Below, piece by piece: positions 1 through 5,370 of a DNA stretch of 5,370 nucleotides. Every line of letters starts with the position of its first letter. The first letter of the stretch is position 1. Under the pieces are notes generated by a model. The model was not told where the DNA came from and did no database searches. It was given only the letters and a program-made list of their open reading frames with translations. The position numbers and the translations under genes are program-made. The stretch lies in contig SLPR01000180.1 of the NCBI GenBank assembly GCA_007131895.1, positions 1 to 5,370 of the forward strand. The letters are read 5' to 3'. This DNA is from Bacteroidales bacterium. Lineage in GTDB: Bacteria; Bacteroidota; Bacteroidia; Bacteroidales; UBA7960.

Positions 1-763
1 CAACATCGCGGTCTTCTTTATGATAAATAAAGCTTTGCTCTCCCGAGCAGATGATACCGTTATCGAAAGTGCGGCCAATGACAATTTTGCGGGCGGCATC
101 CTCAAAGTCAATTGCTCTGTCGAGAATCACCTGCACGTTGCCGGCTCCCACACCGTAAGAAGGTTTGCCTGAAGAGTAGGCTGATTTTACCATGTTCATG
201 CCACCGGTTGCCACCACTACATCACAGTTCTGCATCAATTCCCGCGTGAGTTCAACGGAAGGTTCTTCGATAACCTGCACCAGACCTTCGGGCACATTGT
301 ATCTGGCTATGGCCTCATTGATCATGTGCACGGTAAGGGATGAGCACTTTTTAGCTTTGGGGTGGGGTGCTATGATGATCGCATTTTTTGTTTTCAGTGC
401 AAACATGATTTTTGACATGGGAGTAACCACAGGGTTGGTCATGGGGGTGATACCTGCCACTACCCCAATAGGCTTTGCAATTTCCATCAGGTTGGTAATG
501 GGATCATGGCTGATAACCCCCATAGAGGGCTTGCTGCGCAAATCAAACCAAACACCTTTGGATTTTCCTTTGCACTTGGCTACCTTGTCTTCGTAAACAC
601 CCATTTCGGTCTCTTCCACAGCAAGTCTGGAAAGAAGCTCGGCATTGTCGTAAACGGTTCGGGCAACAGCTTTTACAATGGCATCAACCTGGCATTGGTT
701 GAAATTTACTTCGAATTGAATCTGAGCTACCCTGGCCCGCATCATTAAGTCGGCTATATTCAT
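1..763 (-). CDS. sucD: Succinate-semialdehyde dehydrogenase, CoA-acylating (N-terminal 254 codons, continues past left edge)
   Basis: Catalyses NAD(P)H-dependent reduction of succinyl-CoA to succinate semialdehyde (reversible), a cytosolic step that supplies substrate to the adjacent 4-hydroxybutyrate dehydrogenase. My reading of the minus strand from the ATG at 763 is open to base 1 with no stop. It shows the acylating aldehyde dehydrogenase pattern: an N-terminal stretch with ETEMGVYEDKVAKC (about residues 51-64), the cofactor-region motif PIGVVAGITPMTNP (98-111), APHPKAKK (132-139), ATGG (185-188), GVGAGN (204-209), and the catalytic cysteine in DNGIICSGEQ, Cys239 (codon at 47-49). These resemble clostridial SucD closely; family members are about 450-470 residues, so roughly 200 residues lie outside the window. 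Met1 is preferred because the following helix aligns with SucD N-termini; Met7 and Met8 are alternatives. It starts 30 bases after 4hbD with no Shine-Dalgarno. The missing end is a window effect, not a truncation. A related acylating dehydrogenase of other specificity is possible, but the neighbours argue for SucD. Confidence 0.93.
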   Translation of the reverse strand, partial: MNIADLMMRARVAQIQFEVNFNQCQVDAIVKAVARTVYDNAELLSRLAVEETEMGVYEDKVAKCKGKSKGVWFDLRSKPSMGVISHDPITNLMEIAKPIGVVAGITPMTNPVVTPMSKIMFALKTKNAIIIAPHPKAKKCSSLTVHMINEAIARYNVPEGLVQVIEEPSVELTRELMQNCDVVVATGGMNMVKSAYSSGKPSYGVGAGNVQVILDRAIDFEDAARKIVIGRTFDNGIICSGEQSFIYHKEDRDV

Positions 764-793
764 GGCGTTAAATTTTATATTTTACAAAATGTG

Positions 794-1909
794 TTAGTAT
801 AGAGAATGAAAAATGGCTGTTATCTCATCTTTGGATAATTCTTCATAGTTGTTGGCCAGCAGTCTGCCTTGTTTTTGCAATACACCTTCGGCAAACTCTT
901 CGCACTCTCTTTCTTTCATGCCGTATGTACGCAGTTTCTTTTTAGAAAGCAATTTACCCAGGAGGGCATCCAAGGCACAATACACCTCACCGGCAGGCAC
1001 CTCCAGGATGCGGGCCATGAATTCATTGAGTTCGCAAATGACTCCTCCGGGGTTTTTCTCCTGGTATTTTTCGAATACGGCAGTAAAAAACTGGTAATTG
1101 GCTTCTCCATGAGGGACATGGTAAGTGCCTCCCAATGGATAGGAAAGAGCGTGAACTGCACCTACCCCTGCATTGCCAAAAGCAATACCGGCAAAATTGC
1201 TGGCTACCAGCATGTCTTCCAGTCGCTCCATCCGGTATTCTTCGCCGTTTTGGGCTATCTTCACAAATACATCCAGAATAATTTCGATGGAGGCCTTGCT
1301 GTAAATGCGGGTGTAGATGTTGGCCCTGGGAGAAACATAGCTTTCCACAGCATGAATGAGGGCATCAATAGCACTGGCAGCATAAAATTTAAATGGCAAA
1401 CCTTTGAGAAACTCAGGGATGATTACCGCATGGTCGGGCATAAGGGCTTCATCGGCCAGGCCCATCTTGGTTTGCTTGCTTTTGAGCTCGGCGATGGTGA
1501 TGTTGGTCACTTCACTGCCGGTGCCACAGGTAGTGGGGATTACCACCAGCTGTTTTTCCTTTTCAAGAGGGATGGTTCTTTCAAAGGCATCCACTACATT
1601 GTTGAGGTTTTTGAGCACAAACAATTTGGCAATATCAATTACGGTACCTCCGCCTATGGCAACCACGCGATTGTAATCCAGTTTTTTCACATCAGCCAGT
1701 ATGGCATTCATCATTTCGTCGGAGGGTTCTCCCTGTCCGTATTTCTCCTGGAAGATGAAGTGGCAGGGCAGTTTCAGCCCCTTCATAAAGGGTTCAGCCA
1801 GAAATTCATTGGTGATAATCAGGTCTTTTTCTGACAGGGCAAATTCGGCAGCGAATTGTGCAAAGGTGTCGAACCTGCTGATTTGGGTTTTTAGCTTAAA
1901 CAGTTGCAT
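794..1909 (-). CDS. 4hbD: NAD-dependent 4-hydroxybutyrate dehydrogenase (iron-type alcohol dehydrogenase)
   Basis: Interconverts succinate semialdehyde and 4-hydroxybutyrate with NAD(H) in the cytosol, linking SucD to Cat2. The 371-residue protein is a full-length group III (iron-dependent) alcohol dehydrogenase. An N-terminal nucleotide-binding half carries GGGTVID (86-92) and PTTCGTGSEVT (125-135). A C-terminal helical half carries the metal site: Asp182 and His186 in AIDALIHAVESY, His253 in VHALSYPLGG, and His267 in HVPHGEAN. The spacings (D-x3-H, H-x13-H) match the family. The ATG at 1907-1909 lies 14 bases inside the end of cat2 in a different frame, preceded by AAGGAGG with 9 bases before the ATG, so translation is probably coupled to cat2. 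Stop TAA is at 794-796. Fold assignment is certain from the motifs. Substrate is inferred from the sucD/cat2/abfD neighbourhood and the general look of the sequence, because iron-type alcohol dehydrogenases vary in specificity. Confidence 0.93.
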   Translation of the reverse strand: MQLFKLKTQISRFDTFAQFAAEFALSEKDLIITNEFLAEPFMKGLKLPCHFIFQEKYGQGEPSDEMMNAILADVKKLDYNRVVAIGGGTVIDIAKLFVLKNLNNVVDAFERTIPLEKEKQLVVIPTTCGTGSEVTNITIAELKSKQTKMGLADEALMPDHAVIIPEFLKGLPFKFYAASAIDALIHAVESYVSPRANIYTRIYSKASIEIILDVFVKIAQNGEEYRMERLEDMLVASNFAGIAFGNAGVGAVHALSYPLGGTYHVPHGEANYQFFTAVFEKYQEKNPGGVICELNEFMARILEVPAGEVYCALDALLGKLLSKKKLRTYGMKERECEEFAEGVLQKQGRLLANNYEELSKDEITAIFHSLY

Positions 1910-3236
1910 TGCTGAGTTCCTCCTTATTGATATAGTGATTTTTTACATGAAATCTTTTTTCTGTGGCTTGTCCCAGTTCCTCCCTGAAGTTGGGGTGGGC
2001 AATTTCGATGAGGCTTTCGGCCCTTTGCCTGAGGGTTTTTCCCCATAATTGGGCTATGCCAAATTCGGTGACCACGTATCTTACATCGTTGCGAGATGTG
2101 GTTACAGCAGCGCCCTGCCCCAGGAAAGGGACAATACGCGAAACCTTGCCTCCGGCTGCCGTGGAAGGCATGGCCATGACAGAGATGCCATCGCGTGCCA
2201 TGCATGCACCCCTAACGTAATCAACTTGTCCGCCAACACCACTTATTTGCCTGGTACCGATAGATTCGGATACTACCTGCCCCATCAGGTCAATTTCCAC
2301 ACAGGAGTTGATAGACACCATTTTGTAATTGCGCGAGATGATATAGGGGTCATTGACATAATCAGCAGGATACATGATGACATCGGGGTTGTTGTTGACA
2401 AAATCATACAAACGCCGGCTGCCCATGAGGAATGTAGCCACCAGTTTACCTTTGTGAAGGGTCTTCTTTTCACCGGTTATCACCCCTTTTTCCACCAGTT
2501 CTACTACCCCGTCGGAAAACATTTCTGTGTGAATGCCCAGTTGTTTTTTATTGTTCAGAGACTTTAACACCGCATCCGGGATGGAACCAATGCCCAGCTG
2601 AAGGGTTGAACCGTCTTCCACAAGACTTGCGCAATGGCGCCCGATTTCCAGCTCTGTTTCACCAATACGGGCAGCAGGCAATTCATACAAAGGATTGGAT
2701 GTTTCAATGATATAGTCAATATCGGATATATGCATGAAATTGTCTCCACCGATGTAGGGCATCTGATCATTGATTTCAGCGATGACAATTTTGGCCGCAT
2801 GGGCAGCGGGTTTGGTATAGTCAGCAGAAACTCCGAAGCTGCAAAATCCTTCCATGTTGGGCAGAGAAAGCTGCACGATGGCTACATCGGGATGCAGGGG
2901 TCCGTGCGTGAACAGGCTGGGAATTTCATGGAAGAAGCAAGGAGTATAATCTGCCCGGTTTTCTTCGATGGCCTTTCGGGCATTGCCCCCCACGAATACG
3001 GCATTGTGGCGGAAGTGACCATGCATCTCGGGAAACATGTAGGCTCCCTCGCCCAGGCAATACATGTGGGCAATTTCCACATTGTGGTAGTTTTCTTTAT
3101 GGGCCACCAATGCCTGAACGGTATCCACCGGCACAGCAGCGGCATGCCCCAGCACTACGCGATCGTTGCTTTTGATAGCCCGGATGGCTTGCTCCGGTGT
3201 GCTGAGTTTGGTTTTATATAAGTCTCTCCAGTTCAT
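1896..3236 (-). CDS. cat2: 4-hydroxybutyrate CoA-transferase (acetyl-CoA hydrolase/transferase family)
   Basis: Moves CoA from acetyl-CoA (or butyryl-CoA) to 4-hydroxybutyrate, giving 4-hydroxybutyryl-CoA for AbfD; also called AbfT. The 446 residues span the two-domain class I CoA-transferase of the acetyl-CoA hydrolase/transferase family, at the usual length (about 430-450). Visible landmarks: an N-terminal domain starting MNWRDLYKTK with the DRVVLGHAAAVP stretch (25-36), GPLHPDVAIVQ (112-122), QLGIGSIPDAV (213-223), the active-site motif GIHTEMFSDG with Glu238 as the expected glutamyl-CoA nucleophile, and GVGGQVDYVRGA (334-345). Glu238 has the same number as I recall for the Clostridium aminobutyricum enzyme. 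The ATG at 3234-3236 has an A-rich leader and no Shine-Dalgarno; there is no upstream in-frame ATG nearby. The gene follows abfD by 114 bases and overlaps 4hbD by 14. The homologous butyryl-CoA:acetate transferases look similar, so substrate choice rests largely on the operon. Confidence 0.93.
   Translation of the reverse strand: MNWRDLYKTKLSTPEQAIRAIKSNDRVVLGHAAAVPVDTVQALVAHKENYHNVEIAHMYCLGEGAYMFPEMHGHFRHNAVFVGGNARKAIEENRADYTPCFFHEIPSLFTHGPLHPDVAIVQLSLPNMEGFCSFGVSADYTKPAAHAAKIVIAEINDQMPYIGGDNFMHISDIDYIIETSNPLYELPAARIGETELEIGRHCASLVEDGSTLQLGIGSIPDAVLKSLNNKKQLGIHTEMFSDGVVELVEKGVITGEKKTLHKGKLVATFLMGSRRLYDFVNNNPDVIMYPADYVNDPYIISRNYKMVSINSCVEIDLMGQVVSESIGTRQISGVGGQVDYVRGACMARDGISVMAMPSTAAGGKVSRIVPFLGQGAAVTTSRNDVRYVVTEFGIAQLWGKTLRQRAESLIEIAHPNFREELGQATEKRFHVKNHYINKEELSNATV
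1919..1925 (-). promoter_or_regulatory. Shine-Dalgarno of 4hbD inside the cat2 coding region
   Basis: The minus strand reads AAGGAGG here, 9 bases before the 4hbD ATG. It is embedded in the last codons of cat2 (encoding Lys-Glu-Glu near the C-terminus). It supports the chosen 4hbD start and reinitiation by ribosomes finishing cat2. The other three clear starts in the window (abfD, cat2, sucD) have no comparable site, so this is the exception. That the motif acts as a ribosome binding site is inference; it could be partly a by-product of the Lys-Glu-Glu codons. Confidence 0.7.
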
Positions 3237-3269
3237 ATGACAGTATTTTTTTGAAATGTTAAGGATATA

Positions 3270-3315
3270 CCCCGGGAGGGGGAAACAGGTTTTCTGAATG
3301 GCAAAAGAAAGCCTG
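3270..3315 (-). other. Weak hairpins in the abfD-cat2 gap
   Basis: The 114-base gap (3237-3350) between abfD and cat2 holds two small inverted repeats. The larger pairs 3286-3294 with 3307-3315 (CAGGTTTTC against GAAAGCCTG, 12-base spacer). In the transcribed minus strand its single G-T pair becomes a C-A mismatch, so the stem is 4 + 5 bp around a mismatch. The second is CCCC-4 bases-GGGG at 3270-3281. Only a short TTT follows the first stem and no T-run follows the second, so this is not a convincing intrinsic terminator. It might cause partial termination or mark an RNA processing point that sets abfD apart from the rest. No clear Bacteroides-type promoter is visible in the gap. Confidence 0.25.
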
Positions 3316-3350
3316 CTTCCTGATGATTGATATAAATAATGGGGATTAGT

Positions 3351-4811
3351 TTATTTTTCTTCCTCTTGCGGCTTGATGCGGGCCAGGTTGCGGGCAAAGC
3401 TTTTTTTCTCTTCTATATTGCTCTGGCGCGCAATCATTATTCGCTGGGCCTGGGGCGAACCGGCACCGTGCATGGATTCTGTTCTGTATCCAACCGCAGC
3501 CGTTCCCAGGGTGATATTTTCTATGAGTCGCAATACTCTCATACGGTCTTCTGTCTTTACACTGTTTACCCCTTTGAGGTACTTGTCAATGTAAGGCCCG
3601 ATTTTTTCATTTTTGTAATCGGCTTCAGAGGGCATGGTAACCATAACACCACCGGCAATGTCTTCGGCGAGCCTTGAGATTTCATAGGGAAATCGGGTGA
3701 TGTTTTGCTTGCAGACATTGGCCAGCAGCAAGTCGATTTCGTAGTTTCCTGCCTTGGTTGCCTTGCCTTCGCAAGAGCAGGCAAGACCGCAGGAGTATAA
3801 TGTTTCGTTCAGGTGGGTCATTTCGATGAGCTTGTCCTTGATGTGGGAAGCTTTGGCCGCTCCGTTGTAGTCGGCTGCCAGAGCTGAGGCTCCGATAAGC
3901 ACGTCACCCACCCCCACCTTGCAGCCGCCATATGATTGTCTGTGATAACCGGCAAATCTTTCAACCATCATACCGGCAAATTCATATTCTTTGCACAGGA
4001 ATACTCTATCCCATGGAACAAAAACATCTTCGAAAATCACCAGTGCTTCGTGTCCGCCAAATTCAGCATTGCCCAGGTCAATATCTGCGCCGGGCTCCAT
4101 TTTGCGGGTATCGCACGACTGGCGACCGTAAATCATGAAAACCCCTTCGGCATCAGAGGGAATGGCAAATGCAACGGCATAGTTCTTATCCGCTTCTTTC
4201 ATGGCAATGGTGGGCATGATGAGATGTTCATGAGAGTTTACAGCTCCGGTCTGGTGAGCTTTGGCACCGCGCACAACTATCCCGTCGGCTCTTTCCTCCA
4301 CAATGCGCACATACATGTCGGGGTCGGTTTGCTGAGAAGGGGAAAGGCTGCGGTCACCTTTGGGGTCGGTCATGGCACCATCTACGGTAAGGTCGTTGTC
4401 TTGCACGAACTTCAGGTATTCTACAAAACGCTCATGGTAGCGGGTGTTGTGTTTCTCATCGATTTCGTAAGTTGTTGAGTACAGGGCGTTAAAGGCATCC
4501 ATACCTACGCAGCGCTGAAAGCAGGCTCCGGTTTTCTGACCCAGCAGTCGTTGCATTTTTACCTTTTTTATCAAATCGTCCGTACTTTGGTGCAGATGGC
4601 AAAAGCGGTTTACAATTTTACCGGTTAGATTTGAGGTGGCGGTCATGATGTGCTTATATTCTTCCATTTCGGCAAGCTTATAAGTCATGGCAACGGAATT
4701 CATCGAAGGACGAATCATGGGGTGGTCTACCGGGTTTTCAATGAGTTCACCAAACAAATAAACCTTCAGGTTCATCTTGCGCAGGCTTGCTATATATTGT
4801 TCGCTGGTCAT
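3351..4811 (-). CDS. abfD: 4-hydroxybutyryl-CoA dehydratase / vinylacetyl-CoA delta-isomerase
   Basis: An oxygen-sensitive FAD and [4Fe-4S] enzyme that dehydrates 4-hydroxybutyryl-CoA to crotonyl-CoA by a radical mechanism and also isomerises vinylacetyl-CoA. The 486-residue length is normal (about 490), and the fold is that of the acyl-CoA dehydrogenase-like HpaB/AbfD family. The four cluster ligands known in the Clostridium aminobutyricum enzyme (Cys99, Cys103, His292, Cys299) appear here with a constant offset of two: Cys97 and Cys101 in CFQRC, His290 and Cys297 in YHRQSYGGCK. Active-site Thr190, Glu257, Tyr296 and Lys300 correspond to Thr188, Glu255, Tyr294 and Lys298. This separates it from 4-hydroxyphenylacetate monooxygenases, which lack the cluster cysteines. 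ATG at 4809-4811 has no Shine-Dalgarno; stop TAA at 3351-3353. It is the first intact gene of the run and is probably transcribed from the 4812-5158 region. The enzyme implies an anaerobic lifestyle. Confidence 0.97.
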   Translation of the reverse strand: MTSEQYIASLRKMNLKVYLFGELIENPVDHPMIRPSMNSVAMTYKLAEMEEYKHIMTATSNLTGKIVNRFCHLHQSTDDLIKKVKMQRLLGQKTGACFQRCVGMDAFNALYSTTYEIDEKHNTRYHERFVEYLKFVQDNDLTVDGAMTDPKGDRSLSPSQQTDPDMYVRIVEERADGIVVRGAKAHQTGAVNSHEHLIMPTIAMKEADKNYAVAFAIPSDAEGVFMIYGRQSCDTRKMEPGADIDLGNAEFGGHEALVIFEDVFVPWDRVFLCKEYEFAGMMVERFAGYHRQSYGGCKVGVGDVLIGASALAADYNGAAKASHIKDKLIEMTHLNETLYSCGLACSCEGKATKAGNYEIDLLLANVCKQNITRFPYEISRLAEDIAGGVMVTMPSEADYKNEKIGPYIDKYLKGVNSVKTEDRMRVLRLIENITLGTAAVGYRTESMHGAGSPQAQRIMIARQSNIEEKKSFARNLARIKPQEEEK

Positions 4812-4891
4812 AATATTGGGGTTTAAAGGTAATTCTTTCGAAGGCCCCGCCGGGAAGGTTTTCTAAACCAAGGGCTGCACGGGCAATGATT

Positions 4892-4926
4892 CAAAAAGCT
4901 AAACTCAGTTGTTACAAGCTTAACAA
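4892..4926 (-). promoter_or_regulatory. Candidate Bacteroidota-type promoter for the abf operon
   Basis: On the minus strand, TTG at 4926-4924 is followed after 22 bases by TAGCTTTTTG (4901-4892). This loosely resembles the Bacteroides sigma-factor consensus (TTTG, 19-21 bases, TAnnTTTG), with one mismatch in the second box and slightly long spacing. It would give a leader of roughly 75-80 bases before abfD. The upstream box falls inside the inverted repeat at 4908-4927, which would suit repression or activation there. The match is weak and such A/T-rich boxes occur by chance. Confidence 0.25.
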
Positions 4927-4927
4927 C
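4908..4927. promoter_or_regulatory. Perfect 7-bp inverted repeat, candidate operator
   Basis: GTTGTTA at 4908-4914 and TAACAAC at 4921-4927 are exact inverted repeats separated by six bases (CAAGCT). The two-fold symmetry, 20-base size and position about 100 bases before abfD are typical of a binding site for a dimeric regulator. The stem is A/T-rich and no T-run follows directly on the minus strand, so a terminator for the upstream frame is less likely. No regulator gene is in the window, so the partner is unknown. Confidence 0.4.
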
Positions 4928-5158
4928 AGGCATTCCAAAACTTATACTGAGCTGTTTTACTGAACTTTAAGCCCGCTCAAAAAAACACAAACCCAATTTA
5001 ACCACACCTCATTCGTTCCATTTTATGACACCCACACAAATTGCATGACCTGTTTTAGGACAACTGTCATCTTTTTGCTCAGTGCGGGTATTTTTTTTGA
5101 CGTAAAGCCGGGGAAAGATATTTGTAAAGAAAAAAGGAATCCTGTTTGTCTATGTGTT

Positions 5159-5370
5159 TCAAGAAAAGAGCAACTCCACAGACAAAGAATTAAGATAACC
5201 AGGCCGCGATTTGATAAAAGAGATGCAATTTTGCAATCTATTGCAGGTTACAAAAAAGAAGTTGCCTTTTTTGCGTCCGTTGATAGAATGCATCAGGGTC
5301 ATAGCTTCGGCAGCAGCTGTAGCTTCATCAAGTAAAGAAGCATTGGCTATCTCCATTCCGGTCATGTCAG
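5159..5370 (-). pseudogene. gcvP: Glycine dehydrogenase (GcvP, P-protein) fragment with early stop
   Basis: The frame enters from the right edge and reads DMTGMEIANASLLDEATAAAEAM, split here as DMTGMEIANAS then LLDEATAAAEAM, a signature of the long, single-chain glycine decarboxylase P-protein near residues 130-155 of about 950. Similarity continues without gaps through NFFFV to IKSR, which lines up with the FFV...PQT...KTR stretch of intact proteins. The conserved PQT is replaced by LQN, the next residues drift, and a TGA at 5159-5161 ends the frame after 69 visible residues. The PLP-binding lysine lies far downstream in GcvP, so any product is inactive. No continuation is visible in other frames below 5158. 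I infer a decayed remnant or rearrangement breakpoint. A sequencing or assembly error, or a short remodelled protein, cannot be excluded, and the upstream part lies outside the window. Confidence 0.8.

Larger units (their letters stand above)
4812..5158. other. Gene-free region upstream of abfD
   Basis: About 350 bases with no convincing reading frame on either strand, more A/T-rich by eye than the flanking operon. It lies between the stop of the broken gcvP frame and the abfD start. I translated all three minus-strand frames from 5158 down to about 5020 and saw no continuation of GcvP similarity. It contains the inverted repeat at 4908-4927, a weak promoter candidate at 4892-4926, and a direct repeat TACTGA at 4945-4950 and 4958-4963 (13 bases apart). 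It is the natural place for the promoter and control sites of the abfD-cat2-4hbD-sucD run. I see no riboswitch, tRNA or strong terminator. Confidence 0.6.

Noticed and set aside
192..748. Two plus-strand frames near the left end (192-596 and 506-748)
   Set aside because: Both are antisense to the sucD reading frame, which carries clear family motifs and the catalytic cysteine.
869..1834. Long open frame on the plus strand (321 codons)
   Set aside because: It lies wholly antisense to the well-supported 4hbD, and its translation shows no recognisable motif. It is a shadow of codon bias in the real gene.
2634..3221. Plus-strand frame of 195 codons, and others antisense to cat2 and abfD (2049-2567, 3936-4478)
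   Set aside because: All overlap strongly supported minus-strand enzymes and show no family motif of their own.
4842..4856. Near-palindrome GGCCCCGCCGGG in the abfD leader
   Set aside because: The symmetry breaks at the centre and the arms are too short for a stable loop or a clear site.
5079..5102. T-run on the plus strand after GTGCGGG, as a possible terminator
   Set aside because: There is no stable stem before the run and no plus-strand gene for it to terminate.
5045..5335. Plus-strand 96-codon frame with a hydrophobic start
   Set aside because: Its second half is antisense to the unmistakable GcvP fragment, it has no convincing ribosome binding site and the remainder shows no known motif. 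The signal-like N-terminus looks accidental.
1..5370. CRISPR arrays, tRNA or rRNA genes, insertion sequences
   Set aside because: No regularly spaced repeats, cloverleaf-like segments, transposase motifs or terminal inverted repeats were seen.

Overview
The window is most likely from a strictly fermentative bacterium of the Bacteroidota (Bacteroidales-like), with mid-range GC by eye. Three of the four clear starts lack a Shine-Dalgarno sequence and sit behind A/T-rich leaders, as is usual in that phylum. The protein set is the succinate/4-hydroxybutyrate branch of butyrate fermentation known from Porphyromonas gingivalis and clostridia. The taxonomic call is inference, since there is no rRNA or other marker here.

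All supported genes lie on the minus strand, so transcription runs from right to left. From the right edge: (1) the tail of a glycine dehydrogenase (gcvP) reading frame that enters from outside and stops early at 5159, almost certainly a broken gene; (2) a gene-free stretch of about 350 bases (4812-5158) holding a perfect 7-bp inverted repeat and a weak promoter candidate; (3) abfD, 4-hydroxybutyryl-CoA dehydratase (3351-4811); (4) a 114-base gap with weak hairpins; (5) cat2/abfT, 4-hydroxybutyrate CoA-transferase (1896-3236); (6) 4hbD, 4-hydroxybutyrate dehydrogenase (794-1909), which overlaps the end of cat2 by 14 bases and has a strong Shine-Dalgarno inside cat2; (7) after a 30-base gap, sucD, CoA-acylating succinate-semialdehyde dehydrogenase (763 to beyond the left edge), which is absent from a simple complete-ORF list because it runs off the window.

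Together the four enzymes form one pathway. SucD reduces succinyl-CoA to succinate semialdehyde. 4HbD reduces that to 4-hydroxybutyrate. Cat2 activates it to 4-hydroxybutyryl-CoA using acetyl-CoA or butyryl-CoA. AbfD dehydrates it to crotonyl-CoA, which feeds into butyrate synthesis by enzymes outside the window. Key catalytic residues are present in all four. The system itself is known. The less ordinary parts are the degraded gcvP at the operon's upstream flank, the palindrome in the presumed promoter region and the translational coupling of 4hbD to cat2. I see no evidence of a new biological system.
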